22,496 nt of DNA from Proteobacteria bacterium UBA2363 (lineage in GTDB: Bacteria > Pseudomonadota > Gammaproteobacteria > Xanthomonadales > UBA2363): assembly GCA_002344355.1 (NCBI GenBank), contig DDTN01000040.1:1-22496 (forward strand). The letters run 5' to 3'. Made by a program: the position numbers and the translations under genes. Positions within the stretch are counted from its first letter, which is position 1. Each line of letters starts with the position of its first letter. This document shows, in pieces, positions 8,620 to 15,989 of the stretch. The notes beneath the pieces are model-generated. The model searched no databases and had not been told where the DNA came from. It worked only from the letters and a program-made list of their open reading frames with translations.

Positions 8620-9160
8620 CCTGCAGCCAGCTCCGAACGAACGCCCAGTCGCGCTTGACGGTGGCCGGCGAGACGTCCAGCAGGTCGGCGCACTCGGGCA
8701 CGCCCAGGCCGGCGAACACGCGCAGCTCGACCAGCCGGGGGAAGCGCGGGTTCAGCGCCTCCAGGCGGTCGAGCAGGCGGTCGAGCTGCAACAGGTCGAC
8801 GTCGCTGTCGCCCTGCGCCTCGTCGACGCCGGCCAGGCTGACGTGGTCGGCGCCGGCGCCGCGCTTGGCGGCGTCGCGGCGGCGCGCCTGGTCGATCAGC
8901 ACCTGGCGCATGCTGCGCGCGGCCGCGCCGAAGAAGTGACGGCGGTTGTCCCAGCTGGGCTGCCCCGGCCACAGCCGCAGCCAGGCCTCGTTGACCAGCG
9001 CGGTGGCCTGCAGCAGGTGGCCGCCGTGCTCGCCGCGCAGCTGCCGCTGCGCCATCCGTCGAAGTTCGTCGTAGGTGGCCCGGAAGAACCGCGCGCCGGC
9101 GGCGGCATCGCCGCGCGCGGCCTGGTCGAGCAGCAGGGTCAGGTCGGCATCGTCGGCCAT
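8597..9160 (-). CDS. ECF sigma factor of the kinase-linked type
   Basis: Extracytoplasmic-function sigma factor of 187 residues. Region sigma-2 contains TYDELRRMAQRQL (about 29-41), the segment QATALVNEAWLRLW (51-64) and the helix RRHFFGAAARSMRQVLID. Region sigma-4 ends the protein with a helix-turn-helix (CADLLDVSPATVKRDWAFVRSWL). These phrases match the ECF family often encoded beside Ser/Thr kinases (ECF43-like/TIGR02999, from memory). The acidic DAED motif that contacts core polymerase in ordinary ECF factors is replaced by QATA, with T53 in place of an acidic residue. The kinase gene follows with overlapping ends, and no anti-sigma factor is visible. The start at 9160 is chosen for family fit; its ribosome binding site (AAGG, 10 bases away) is weak. 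Confidence 0.9.
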   Translation of the reverse strand: MADDADLTLLLDQAARGDAAAGARFFRATYDELRRMAQRQLRGEHGGHLLQATALVNEAWLRLWPGQPSWDNRRHFFGAAARSMRQVLIDQARRRDAAKRGAGADHVSLAGVDEAQGDSDVDLLQLDRLLDRLEALNPRFPRLVELRVFAGLGVPECADLLDVSPATVKRDWAFVRSWLQDALDGGA

Positions 9161-9240
9161 GACGCGCAAGCCTTGGGGAGTGCGGACGCCATGATCGCGC
9201 AATCGGCGCGTCCTGCCCATCGACGGATGCCACTGGGCTG

Positions 9241-9256
9241 CGGCAGGACGAGTGCA
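9241..9256 (+). promoter_or_regulatory. Candidate sigma-54 promoter
   Basis: CGGCAGGACGAGTGCA contains GG and GC separated by 10 bases and matches the consensus TGGCACG-N4-TTGCA at GGCA, G and TGCA; three consensus bases differ. Transcription would begin near 9268, about 60 bases before the riboswitch. The match is moderate and could be chance in GC-rich DNA. Confidence 0.35.
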
Positions 9257-9271
9257 CAATCTGCAAACATT

Positions 9272-9290
9272 TGTGAAGCGTGATTTCACA
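9272..9290. promoter_or_regulatory. Inverted repeat TGTGAA-N7-TTCACA
   Basis: Perfect 6-bp arms are separated by GCGTGAT. This AT-richer patch is the best operator candidate between the divergent sigma and pilus transcripts. The half-sites resemble those of CRP/Clp-type regulators, but the spacing is three bases longer than the usual TGTGA-N6-TCACA. Confidence 0.4.
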
Positions 9291-9329
9291 CGCAGAAGCC
9301 GCCGCCGCGGCGGCGCAACATGCGACCCG

Positions 9330-9422
9330 CACGACAAAGGCAAACCCATCGAAAGGTGGGGACGCAAAGTCACCGGCCTAACGGCCCGGGTCATCCCGGC
9401 CCACGGTAGCGGGACCGCCGAA
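9330..9422 (+). ncRNA. Cyclic di-GMP-I riboswitch (GEMM-I)
   Basis: The conserved GEMM-I landmarks occur in order: GGCAAACC (9339-9346), a stem capped by the GAAA tetraloop (9351-9354), GGGGACGCAAAG (9358-9369), the tetraloop-receptor segment GGCCTAA (9375-9381), a distal stem CCGGG-TCAT-CCCGG (9386-9399), and GGTAGCGGGACCG (9405-9417). The base before CAAACC (9340) is G, corresponding to G20 of the Vibrio Vc2 aptamer. In GEMM-I RNAs this residue favours c-di-GMP, whereas A is found in the cGAMP-sensing variants. The RNA sits 134 bases before the start of the Csu-type pilus subunit gene, on the same strand, so it is predicted to control that operon. Whether the ligand turns expression on or off cannot be read directly. 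Confidence 0.92.
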
Positions 9423-9510
9423 CGCAGCGCGGAACGCCTATGGGCCCCGGGTCAGTCCCGCTCGCCCTCCCACCAGGCTCCGCTCGGGCGAACTGTCTTT
9501 CGTGCGCCGT

Positions 9511-9533
9511 TGCACCCGGCACGGGTGCGTTTT
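9511..9533 (+). terminator. Terminator-like hairpin in the riboswitch leader
   Basis: GCACCC (9512-9517) and GGGTGC (9523-9528) form a stem around GGCAC, with a possible extra T-G pair, followed by GTTTTCC. It lies between the aptamer and the AAGGAG site of the first pilus gene. CCGGGT at 9447-9452 is complementary to ACCCGG at 9514-9519 and could act as an antiterminator. This is a plausible expression platform; the stem is short. Confidence 0.5.
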
Positions 9534-9555
9534 CCACGAAGCAAGGAGCCTCACC

Positions 9556-10053
9556 ATGAACCTGTTCCGCACCACCCTCGGCGCCGCCGTGGCCGCCTGC
9601 TGCTGCGCCTCCCTGGCCCAGGCCAACCCGGTCACCGACACCTTCGACGTGACCGCCACCGTGGTCGCCGCCTGCATCGTCGACGCCGGCGACCTCAGTT
9701 TCGGCAACTACAACCCCGTGGCCGGCACCGCGGTCGATGCCAGCTCGACCATCTCGGTGACCTGCACCAACGGTTCCGGCTACAGCATCGGCCTGAGCGC
9801 CGGCGCCAGCGCCGACGAGGGTGCCCGCGCCATGGCGCACGCCAGCGAGCCGGGCGAGTCGCTGGCCTACGGCCTGTTCAAGGACATCGGGCTGACCGAG
9901 AACTGGGGTGGCATCGACCTCGCCGACCGGGTCACGGGCACCGGGACCGGCACCAGCCAGGACCACACCGTCTACGGCCGCGTGTTCGCCAGCCAGTCGA
10001 CCGCGTTCGTCGGCAGCTACGCCGACACCATCACGGCGTCGGTGTACTTCTGA
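9556..10053 (+). CDS. Csu-type pilus major subunit (spore coat U domain)
   Basis: Secreted protein of 165 residues of the SCPU/CsuA/B family, the polymerising subunit of archaic chaperone-usher pili. A signal peptide (1-23, cleaved after AQA) is followed by an N-terminal extension of alternating residues (24-39), which fits a donor strand that would complete the neighbouring subunit. The pilin fold carries the conserved cysteine pair C40 and C70 and the motif LSFGNYNP. It ends in the typical YADTITASVYF strand. A strong ribosome binding site AAGGAG lies 7 bases before the ATG. It is the first gene after the c-di-GMP riboswitch and shares its TGA with the chaperone ATG. Confidence 0.9.
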   Translation: MNLFRTTLGAAVAACCCASLAQANPVTDTFDVTATVVAACIVDAGDLSFGNYNPVAGTAVDASSTISVTCTNGSGYSIGLSAGASADEGARAMAHASEPGESLAYGLFKDIGLTENWGGIDLADRVTGTGTGTSQDHTVYGRVFASQSTAFVGSYADTITASVYF

Positions 10054-10793
10054 TGTCCGCAGGTCCGGAACAGCCGGTCGTCCAGGGGCCCGCCGGCTGG
10101 TGCCGGCTGCTTCCGGGCCTGCTCCTCGTCCTGTGCGCGATCGGCGCACAGGCCGTGGAGATCCAGCCGATCCGGCTGCAGGTGGCCGCCGGCGCCCAGG
10201 CCGGCGACCTGTCGGTGCGCAACCCGCGCACCGAGGTCCTGCGCCTGCAGGTCGATCTCATGCACTGGCGGCAGGGTCCGGACGGCGACGTCCTGGAGCC
10301 TGCCACCGACGCCCTGGTGGTGCCGCGCCTGCTCAGCCTGGAGCCTGGCGCCAGCCAGCGCCTGCGGGTCGGCCTGAGCGCCGGTCCCCGCGACCGCGAG
10401 CGCGCCTACCGGCTGCGCATCCGCGAGCTGCCGCAACCGCCGCCGCCCGGTTTCGTGGGCGTGCGCACGGTGATGGAATTCAGCGTGCCGGTGTTCTTCG
10501 ACAGCGCCGCCGCCGGCGCGCCGCCCGAGCTGGCCTGGCGGGCCAGCCGCGACGGCACCGGCGCGGTGCTGGTCGAAGCCCGCAACGACGGCGCCTGGCA
10601 CGCCCGGTTCTCCCGCCTTCGCCTGCTCGACAGCGCCGGCAACGAACTGGCGCGCTCGGAACGTCCGCACTACGTGCTGCCGGGCGCCAGCGCGCGCTGG
10701 CGGCTGCCGGTCGCCGGCGCCCTGCCCGCGCAGCTGCGCCTCGCCCTGGGCGAGGGCGGCAGCGAGCGCGAGACGGCCCTGCGCCTGGAGTGA
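10053..10793 (+). CDS. Csu-type periplasmic pilus chaperone
   Basis: Protein of 246 residues of the PapD-like fold, of the CsuC type. It should hold unfolded subunits in the periplasm and hand them to the usher. A signal peptide ends at about residue 34 (AQA/VE). The first Ig domain shows SVRNPRTEVLRLQVDLMHW and then RLLSLEPGASQRLRVGL, the conserved subunit-binding strand region; YRLRIREL closes this domain (about 119-126). The second domain has VEARNDGAWHARFSRLRLLD. The ATG overlaps the upstream stop by one base (TGATG) and the downstream usher is joined the same way. Confidence 0.88.
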   Translation: MSAGPEQPVVQGPAGWCRLLPGLLLVLCAIGAQAVEIQPIRLQVAAGAQAGDLSVRNPRTEVLRLQVDLMHWRQGPDGDVLEPATDALVVPRLLSLEPGASQRLRVGLSAGPRDRERAYRLRIRELPQPPPPGFVGVRTVMEFSVPVFFDSAAAGAPPELAWRASRDGTGAVLVEARNDGAWHARFSRLRLLDSAGNELARSERPHYVLPGASARWRLPVAGALPAQLRLALGEGGSERETALRLE

Positions 10794-13513
10794 TGGCGAT
10801 GGCGCGCGCCCGTTCCCGGCTGGCCGTGGCGCTGGCCCGGCCACTGCTGGCCCTGCTCGGCGCGGCCGCCCTCGCGCAGGCGCAGGACGGGCCGCGCGAA
10901 CTGTGGTTTCCCGCCAGCGTCGGCGGCGCCGATGCCGGCCTGGTGGTCCTGGTCCTGGTCGACGCCGAGGGCCGCCGCTACCTGCGCCGCCTGGACCTCG
11001 GCCTGCTCGGCATCGGCGTGCCGCAGGCGCCGGCGATCTCCCACCAGGGCGAATGGTTCGTCCCCGAGACCGCCCTGGCCGGCCACCGCCTGCTCGTCGA
11101 CGAGGCCGCTGGACGACTGGACGTGCAGCCGGCCGCCGCGCCGGCGACCGTGGTCACCACCCGGCCGGCGCCACCGCCAGCGGTGCGCTCACGGCCCGAC
11201 GCCCGGGCCAGCACCGGCTGGGTGGCGCCGTCGCCGGCAGCGACCGCGCCGGTGCCGGCACCCGCGTCCGCTTCGACCAGCCCGGAACCCGCGGCGCCGC
11301 CCGCCGATGCCATTGCCTGGCTGCTCGATGTCGAGGTCAACGGCCGGCCGGTGCCCGGCGTGCATGCGGTCAGCGAATCCGGTGGCCGGCTGTGGCTGTC
11401 GGCGGCCCTGCTCGAGGCCGCCGGCCTGCGCGCGCCGCCCGGCACGCGGCCGGGCGGGCCGGTCGCGCTCGACAGCCTCGCGGTCGGCGCGCCGCGCCTG
11501 GATACCAGCGAACTGCGCCTCGCCTTCGAGGTCGATCCCGCGCGCCTGCCGGCGCAGCGCCTGGACCTCGCCGACGGGTTCCGGCCGGGTCCGCCGCCGG
11601 GCGGGCTGTCGGCGATCGTCGGCTACGACCTGGGCTATGCGCACCCCAGCGGTGGCGAAGGCACGCTGGGCGCCGCGCTCGACGCCGCGGTCGCCGCCGG
11701 TCGCGCCACCTGCGGCAGCGGCCTGCTGCTGTCCAGCCGCGGCGACGCGCTGCGCCGCGGCGAGAGCCGCTGCCAGTTCGACTGGCCCGAGCGCATGCTG
11801 TCGGTGACCGTCGGCGACGCCGTCGGCGGCGATTCCGCGCTGCTGTCGCCGGTGCGCTACGGCGGCGTGCGGATCGGCACCGACTTCGCGCTCAATCCCT
11901 ATTTCAACACCCGGCCGCTGCTGGCGGTCTCGGGCAGCGCCCGGCTGCCCTCCACCCTGGAGCTTTACCTGGACCAGCAGCTCGCCCTGCGCGGCGAGAT
12001 CGCTCCGGGGCCGTTCCGGATCGAGGACCTGCCGGCGCACACCGCGAGCGGCGAGCTGCGCGTGGTGGTCACCGATGCGCTGGGCCGGCAGTCGGTGTCC
12101 AGTGCGCCGGTGTTCGTCGACCCGCGCCTGCTGCGCCCGGGCCTGGTCGACTGGAGCGCCGAGGCCGGCCGCCTGCGCCTGGACTACCTGGGCGAGGACG
12201 ACCGCTACGGCGAGCGCTTCGCCAGTGCCCGGATGCGCCGCGGCATCAGCGACCGGCTGACCGTCGGCGGCCAGGTCCAGGTGCGCGAGGCGGGCGGCCT
12301 GGCCGGCGCCGAGCTGGCCTGGCAGGCCGGCGCCCGCGGCATGCTGGAGGCCGCCCTGGCGGCCAGCCGCGACGACGGCGAGACCGGCCTGGCCTGGCTG
12401 CTGGGCTACGCCTGGCGCGGCCAGGTGCTGTCCTTCGGGGTACGCCACTGGCAGGCCGACGACGGCTTCTCGAGCCTGGCCTGGGACGAACCGGGCGAGG
12501 CGCCGGAGCGCTTCACGCAGGGCTGGCTGGGCTGGCGCGCCGGCGACCGCGTCTCGCTGTCGCTGTCGGTCCTGGAACGCCGCCAGCGGACGCTGGACGA
12601 CCAGCGCCTGGCGACCCTGGGCCTGAACCTGCGGCTGTGGCACTGGACCCAGCTGCTGGTCTCGCTGTCGCACCCGCTCGACGGCAGCGACGACCTGCGC
12701 GCCAGCCTGGTGCTGAGCGTGCCGTTCGGACGCGGCTACCACGCGCGCGCCGGCGCCCACCACGATGGCGACCGCACCGGCCTGCGCGCCGGCGTGCAGT
12801 CGCCCTGGCCGGACGACACCGGCCTGGCCTGGCGCCTGGAAGGCGAGGCCGGCGGCCAGCGCGAGTCGCTGTCCGGCAACGCGCTGTGGCGCGGCCGCCT
12901 GGCCCAGGCGCAGCTGGCCGGCTACCGCGACGGCGACGGCGCCGGGTCGCTGCAGGCCGGACTGGCCGGCAGCGTGCTGCTGGCCGGTGGCGGCGTGCAC
13001 CTGGCGCGCCCGGAGGCGGGCAGCTATGCCCTGGTCCGGGTGCCGCAGGCGGGCGTGCGCGTGCTGCGCGACAACCGCGTGGTGGCGGTGACCGGCGACG
13101 ACGGCACCGCCCTGGTGCCGGGCCTGCGGCCGTTCCAGCGCAACCGGGTCGCGCTGGAAGGCGGCGACCTGCCGCTGTCCCTGCGCACCGCCCATGCCGC
13201 CCTGGACGTGGTGCCCGGGCGCCGCCAGGTGGTCGCCGCCGACTTCGCCGCCGAACGCGTGCGCTGGCTGTCGCTGCGCATCGCCCTGGCCGGCGGTGGC
13301 GTGCCGCCGCCGGGCGCCACGGTGCGCGGGACCGGCCTGGCCGGCGAGGCCGTGCTCGGCTTCGACGGCGAGCTGTACCTGGAACTGGATGCCCGGGCGC
13401 GCACCGGCGAGCTGGAGGTTTCCTGGCCGGGCGGCGCCTGTCGCGTCGCCCTGCCGCCCGTGACCTGGCAGGGCGATTTCGCCGCCATCGACGAGGTGCT
13501 GGCATGCGCATGA
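10793..13513 (+). CDS. Csu-type outer-membrane usher with doubled N-terminal domain
   Basis: Usher of 906 residues (FimD/PapC/CsuD class) that would assemble and export the pilus through a beta-barrel. A signal peptide (1-30, AQA) precedes a first N-terminal-domain-like unit (about 34-112: LWFPASVGG, RRYLRRLDLGLLGI, GEWFVPETALAGHRLLVDE). After an Ala/Pro/Ser-rich linker (113-172) a second unit follows (173-262: LLDVEVNGRPVPG, GRLWLSAALLEAAGL, LRLAFEVDPARLP). Barrel strands, the plug and C-terminal domains fill the rest; SARLPSTLELYLDQQLA and ELRVVVTDALGRQ are typical usher phrases. It is longer than the 800-850 residues I expect of this class. The ATG overlaps the chaperone stop (TGATG). Confidence 0.88.
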   Translation: MAMARARSRLAVALARPLLALLGAAALAQAQDGPRELWFPASVGGADAGLVVLVLVDAEGRRYLRRLDLGLLGIGVPQAPAISHQGEWFVPETALAGHRLLVDEAAGRLDVQPAAAPATVVTTRPAPPPAVRSRPDARASTGWVAPSPAATAPVPAPASASTSPEPAAPPADAIAWLLDVEVNGRPVPGVHAVSESGGRLWLSAALLEAAGLRAPPGTRPGGPVALDSLAVGAPRLDTSELRLAFEVDPARLPAQRLDLADGFRPGPPPGGLSAIVGYDLGYAHPSGGEGTLGAALDAAVAAGRATCGSGLLLSSRGDALRRGESRCQFDWPERMLSVTVGDAVGGDSALLSPVRYGGVRIGTDFALNPYFNTRPLLAVSGSARLPSTLELYLDQQLALRGEIAPGPFRIEDLPAHTASGELRVVVTDALGRQSVSSAPVFVDPRLLRPGLVDWSAEAGRLRLDYLGEDDRYGERFASARMRRGISDRLTVGGQVQVREAGGLAGAELAWQAGARGMLEAALAASRDDGETGLAWLLGYAWRGQVLSFGVRHWQADDGFSSLAWDEPGEAPERFTQGWLGWRAGDRVSLSLSVLERRQRTLDDQRLATLGLNLRLWHWTQLLVSLSHPLDGSDDLRASLVLSVPFGRGYHARAGAHHDGDRTGLRAGVQSPWPDDTGLAWRLEGEAGGQRESLSGNALWRGRLAQAQLAGYRDGDGAGSLQAGLAGSVLLAGGGVHLARPEAGSYALVRVPQAGVRVLRDNRVVAVTGDDGTALVPGLRPFQRNRVALEGGDLPLSLRTAHAALDVVPGRRQVVAADFAAERVRWLSLRIALAGGGVPPPGATVRGTGLAGEAVLGFDGELYLELDARARTGELEVSWPGGACRVALPPVTWQGDFAAIDEVLACA

Positions 13514-13959
13514 TTCCCCGATCCCCGGTCCCGCTCGCCTGCCTGGCGGTCCTGCTCCTCGCGGCCGGCACCGGCACCGCCCGGGCGGCCTGCGGGGTGT
13601 CCGCCTCGGGCCTGGCGTTCGGCCCGGTCAATCCGCTGGCCGGCGCGCCGGTGGACAGCGCCGCCACGCTGACCGTGAGTTGCGCCGAGACCACCGCCTA
13701 CAGCATCGCCCTGCTGCCCGGCGCCGGGCCGGGCGGCCTGCACGAGATGACCAGCGGCGCGGATGCGCTGCTGTTCGGCCTGTACGTCGATCCCCTGCGC
13801 AGCATCCCGTGGGGCGACGGCACCGGCGGCAGCCAGGTGGTCGGGGGCAGCGCCGGTCCGACCGGCAGCGCGCACACCGTGCATGGCCGGCTGCCACCGC
13901 AGCCGCTGGCGCGGGCCGGACACTACGGCGGCACCGTGGTCGTGGTGGTGAGCTGGTGA
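13504..13959 (+). CDS. Second spore coat U pilus protein, likely tip subunit
   Basis: SCPU-domain protein of 151 residues. The signal peptide ends near residue 28 (ARA). The mature chain begins almost at once with the conserved first cysteine (C30), paired with C60, and has LAFGPVNPLAGAPVDS matching FGNYNPVAGTAVDA of the first subunit. Unlike the first subunit it has no residues before the first cysteine that could act as a donor strand, as expected of a subunit that caps the pilus tip. It ends with the hydrophobic strand TVVVVVSW. The start at 13504 has GAGG 7 bases upstream and overlaps the usher end by 10 bases; an ATG at 13510 is the alternative. Confidence 0.82.
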   Translation: MRMIPRSPVPLACLAVLLLAAGTGTARAACGVSASGLAFGPVNPLAGAPVDSAATLTVSCAETTAYSIALLPGAGPGGLHEMTSGADALLFGLYVDPLRSIPWGDGTGGSQVVGGSAGPTGSAHTVHGRLPPQPLARAGHYGGTVVVVVSW

Positions 13960-15989
13960 GCGCCCGGCTGCCGGCGGCGACCCAGGCCGCCGCCCTGCGT
14001 GCGCGCGCGCAACGCCTGCTGGCGCGCGCCGAACGGCTGCAGCCGGAGCGCCGCGCCACCGCGCCGGCTTCCGCCGTCACCGGCCATCTCGCGGCGATGG
14101 TCGATGCGATCCCGGCCGACATCGTCCTGGTCGACGCCGCCGGCGCGATCCTGGCCAGCAACGCGCCGGGCCTGGATCTGGTGCCGGCCGCGGCCGCCGG
14201 CGCGAACTTCGTCCTGCACTACCTGGCCGAGGACGGCGTGGTGCCGCCCTCGGCCTGGGAGGCGGCCGACGCGGTGGCCGCGTTGCTGGGAGGGCGCGAG
14301 CAGCGGGTGAGCGTCGAATACCCGCTGCAGGCCGCGGCCGGCGAGCGCTGGCTGCGCCTGGTCGGCCGGCCGTTGCCGGCCGCCGCGCACGCGGGCGCGG
14401 TGCTGGTGCGCATGGACGTGACCGCCAGCCGCAGCGCCCAGGAGGCGGTCCGCCGAAGCGAGGAGAAGTACCGCCTGCTGTTCCGGCGCAACCCGCACCC
14501 GATGTGGGTCTACGACCCGGCCGATGGACGCTTCCTGGAGGTCAACGGCCGCGCGGTCGAGCGCTATGGCTGGAGCGAGCGCGAGTTCCTGGCGATGTCG
14601 ATCCAGGACATCCGGGCGCCGGCCGAGCGCGAGCGCCTGGCCGCATTCGATGCCGGCCGGGGCGACGGCATGGTCAGCGCCGGGGTCTGGACCCACCTCA
14701 CCCGCAGCGGTGACACCCTGCTCGCCGAGATCCACGCCGACGACATCGTCTACGCCGGCCGCCCGGCGCGCATCGTCATGGCGGTCGACATCACCGAGCG
14801 GCGCCGGCTGGAGGAGCAGCTCGCGCAGTCGCAGCGCCTGGAGGCGCTGGGCCAGCTCACCGGTGGCGTCGCCCACGACTTCAACAACCTGCTGACGGTG
14901 ATCCAGGGCAATGCCGAGCTGCTCGCCGAGGCGCTCGCCGCCGAGCGCCCCGAGCTGTTCGAGCTGGCCACCATGATCGGCGCCGCCGCCGATCTCGGCG
15001 GCCAGCTGACCAGTCGCCTGCTGGCGTTCGGGCGCCGCCAGCCGCTGGCGCCGGCGCAGGTCGACGTCGCCGCCCTGGTCTCCGGCATGGTGCCCTTGCT
15101 GCGCCGCACGCTGGGCCGCGACATCGAGGTCGAGGTCGCCGACGAGCGCGCCGGCTGGTGCGCGCTCGCCGATCCGGGCCAGCTCCAGAACGCCCTGCTC
15201 AACCTGTGCCTGAACGCGCGCGACGCCATGCCGGCCGGCGGCCGCCTGCTGCTCGAGGTGGCCGACGTCGTGCTCGATGCCGGGTATGCCGCGCGCAACG
15301 CCGACGTGGCGGCCGGCGACTATGTGCTGCTGGCGGTGACCGACACCGGCTGCGGGATCCCGGCCGCCGACCTGGCGCGGGTGTTCGAGCCGTTCTTCAC
15401 CACCAAGCAGCGCGGCCACGGCACCGGCCTGGGTCTGTCCATGGTCTGGGGCTTCGTCCGGCAGTCGCGCGGCCATGTCACGGTGTACTCGGAGCCGGGC
15501 GTGGGCACCACGGTGCGCCTGTACCTGCCGCGCGACCAGGCGGTCGCCGTTCCGCCGCCGCCGGCGCCGGCCGTCCCGGAGACGTTCGAGGCCGGGGCAG
15601 GCGAGCGCGTGCTGCTGGTCGAGGACGACGACCTGGTGCGCGAGTACGCGCGCGAGCAACTGCTCGCCCTGGGCTACCGGGTACTGGTCGCGCGCAGCGG
15701 CGCCGAAGCGCTGGCGATGATCGGGCAGGACGCCGGGATCGACCTGCTGTTCACCGACGTGGTGATGCCCGGCGGCATCAACGGCCGGCAGCTCGCCGAC
15801 GCCGCGCGCGCGCAGCGTCCCGACCTGCCGGTGCTGTTCGCTTCGGGATTCCCGGAAAACGCCCTGACCCGCAACGGCCGCATCGACGCGGGCGTCGTCC
15901 TGCTGGCCAAGCCCTACCGCCGCGCCGACCTGGCGCGCAAGCTGCGCGAGGTCCTCGGGGCCCGCCGCGACCATGGAGTGAGCGCATGA
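13956..15989 (+). CDS. Cytoplasmic hybrid histidine kinase with two PAS domains
   Basis: Protein of 677 residues with no signal peptide or membrane helix. Domain order: PAS (about 45-155), PAS (about 165-285, RNPHPMWVYDPADGRFLEVN), dimerisation domain with phospho-acceptor H307 in GGVAHDFNNLL, ATPase domain with DTGCGIP (463-469) and GTGLGLSMV (489-497), a Pro-rich linker, and a C-terminal receiver domain (550-670) with D601 (LFTDVVMPGG) and K652. It probably relays phosphate to its own receiver or to the REC-EAL protein encoded next. The start is GTG at 13956, overlapping the TGA of the previous gene (GTGA). No strong ribosome binding site is visible, so translational coupling is likely. Confidence 0.88.
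   Translation: MSARLPAATQAAALRARAQRLLARAERLQPERRATAPASAVTGHLAAMVDAIPADIVLVDAAGAILASNAPGLDLVPAAAAGANFVLHYLAEDGVVPPSAWEAADAVAALLGGREQRVSVEYPLQAAAGERWLRLVGRPLPAAAHAGAVLVRMDVTASRSAQEAVRRSEEKYRLLFRRNPHPMWVYDPADGRFLEVNGRAVERYGWSEREFLAMSIQDIRAPAERERLAAFDAGRGDGMVSAGVWTHLTRSGDTLLAEIHADDIVYAGRPARIVMAVDITERRRLEEQLAQSQRLEALGQLTGGVAHDFNNLLTVIQGNAELLAEALAAERPELFELATMIGAAADLGGQLTSRLLAFGRRQPLAPAQVDVAALVSGMVPLLRRTLGRDIEVEVADERAGWCALADPGQLQNALLNLCLNARDAMPAGGRLLLEVADVVLDAGYAARNADVAAGDYVLLAVTDTGCGIPAADLARVFEPFFTTKQRGHGTGLGLSMVWGFVRQSRGHVTVYSEPGVGTTVRLYLPRDQAVAVPPPPAPAVPETFEAGAGERVLLVEDDDLVREYAREQLLALGYRVLVARSGAEALAMIGQDAGIDLLFTDVVMPGGINGRQLADAARAQRPDLPVLFASGFPENALTRNGRIDAGVVLLAKPYRRADLARKLREVLGARRDHGVSA

Larger units (their letters stand above)
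9161..9555. other. Divergent regulatory region between the sigma factor and pilus operon
   Basis: This 395-base region contains a sigma-54-like motif (9241-9256), an inverted repeat TGTGAA-N7-TTCACA (9272-9290), the c-di-GMP-I riboswitch (about 9330-9422), a partial copy of the riboswitch stem sequence (9443-9460), a terminator-like hairpin (9511-9533) and the ribosome binding site AAGGAG (9543-9548). No protein gene is evident in it. Confidence 0.75.

Noticed and set aside
3138..8658. Very long plus-strand frames (1141 and 973 codons) opposite the beta-helix and kinase genes
   Set aside because: They are mirror frames of well-supported minus-strand genes with clear motifs; composition is Arg/Ala/Gly/Val-rich with no domain.
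9272..9290. Canonical Clp/CRP site
   Set aside because: TGTGA and TCACA are separated by 9 bases rather than 6, so it is listed only as an inverted repeat.
9330..9422. cGAMP-type (GEMM-Ib) riboswitch
   Set aside because: The ligand-contacting base before CAAACC is G, not the A seen in cGAMP-selective members.
11189..15974. Long minus-strand frames opposite the usher and the hybrid kinase
   Set aside because: Mirror frames again; the plus-strand products have complete family motifs and tight operon junctions.
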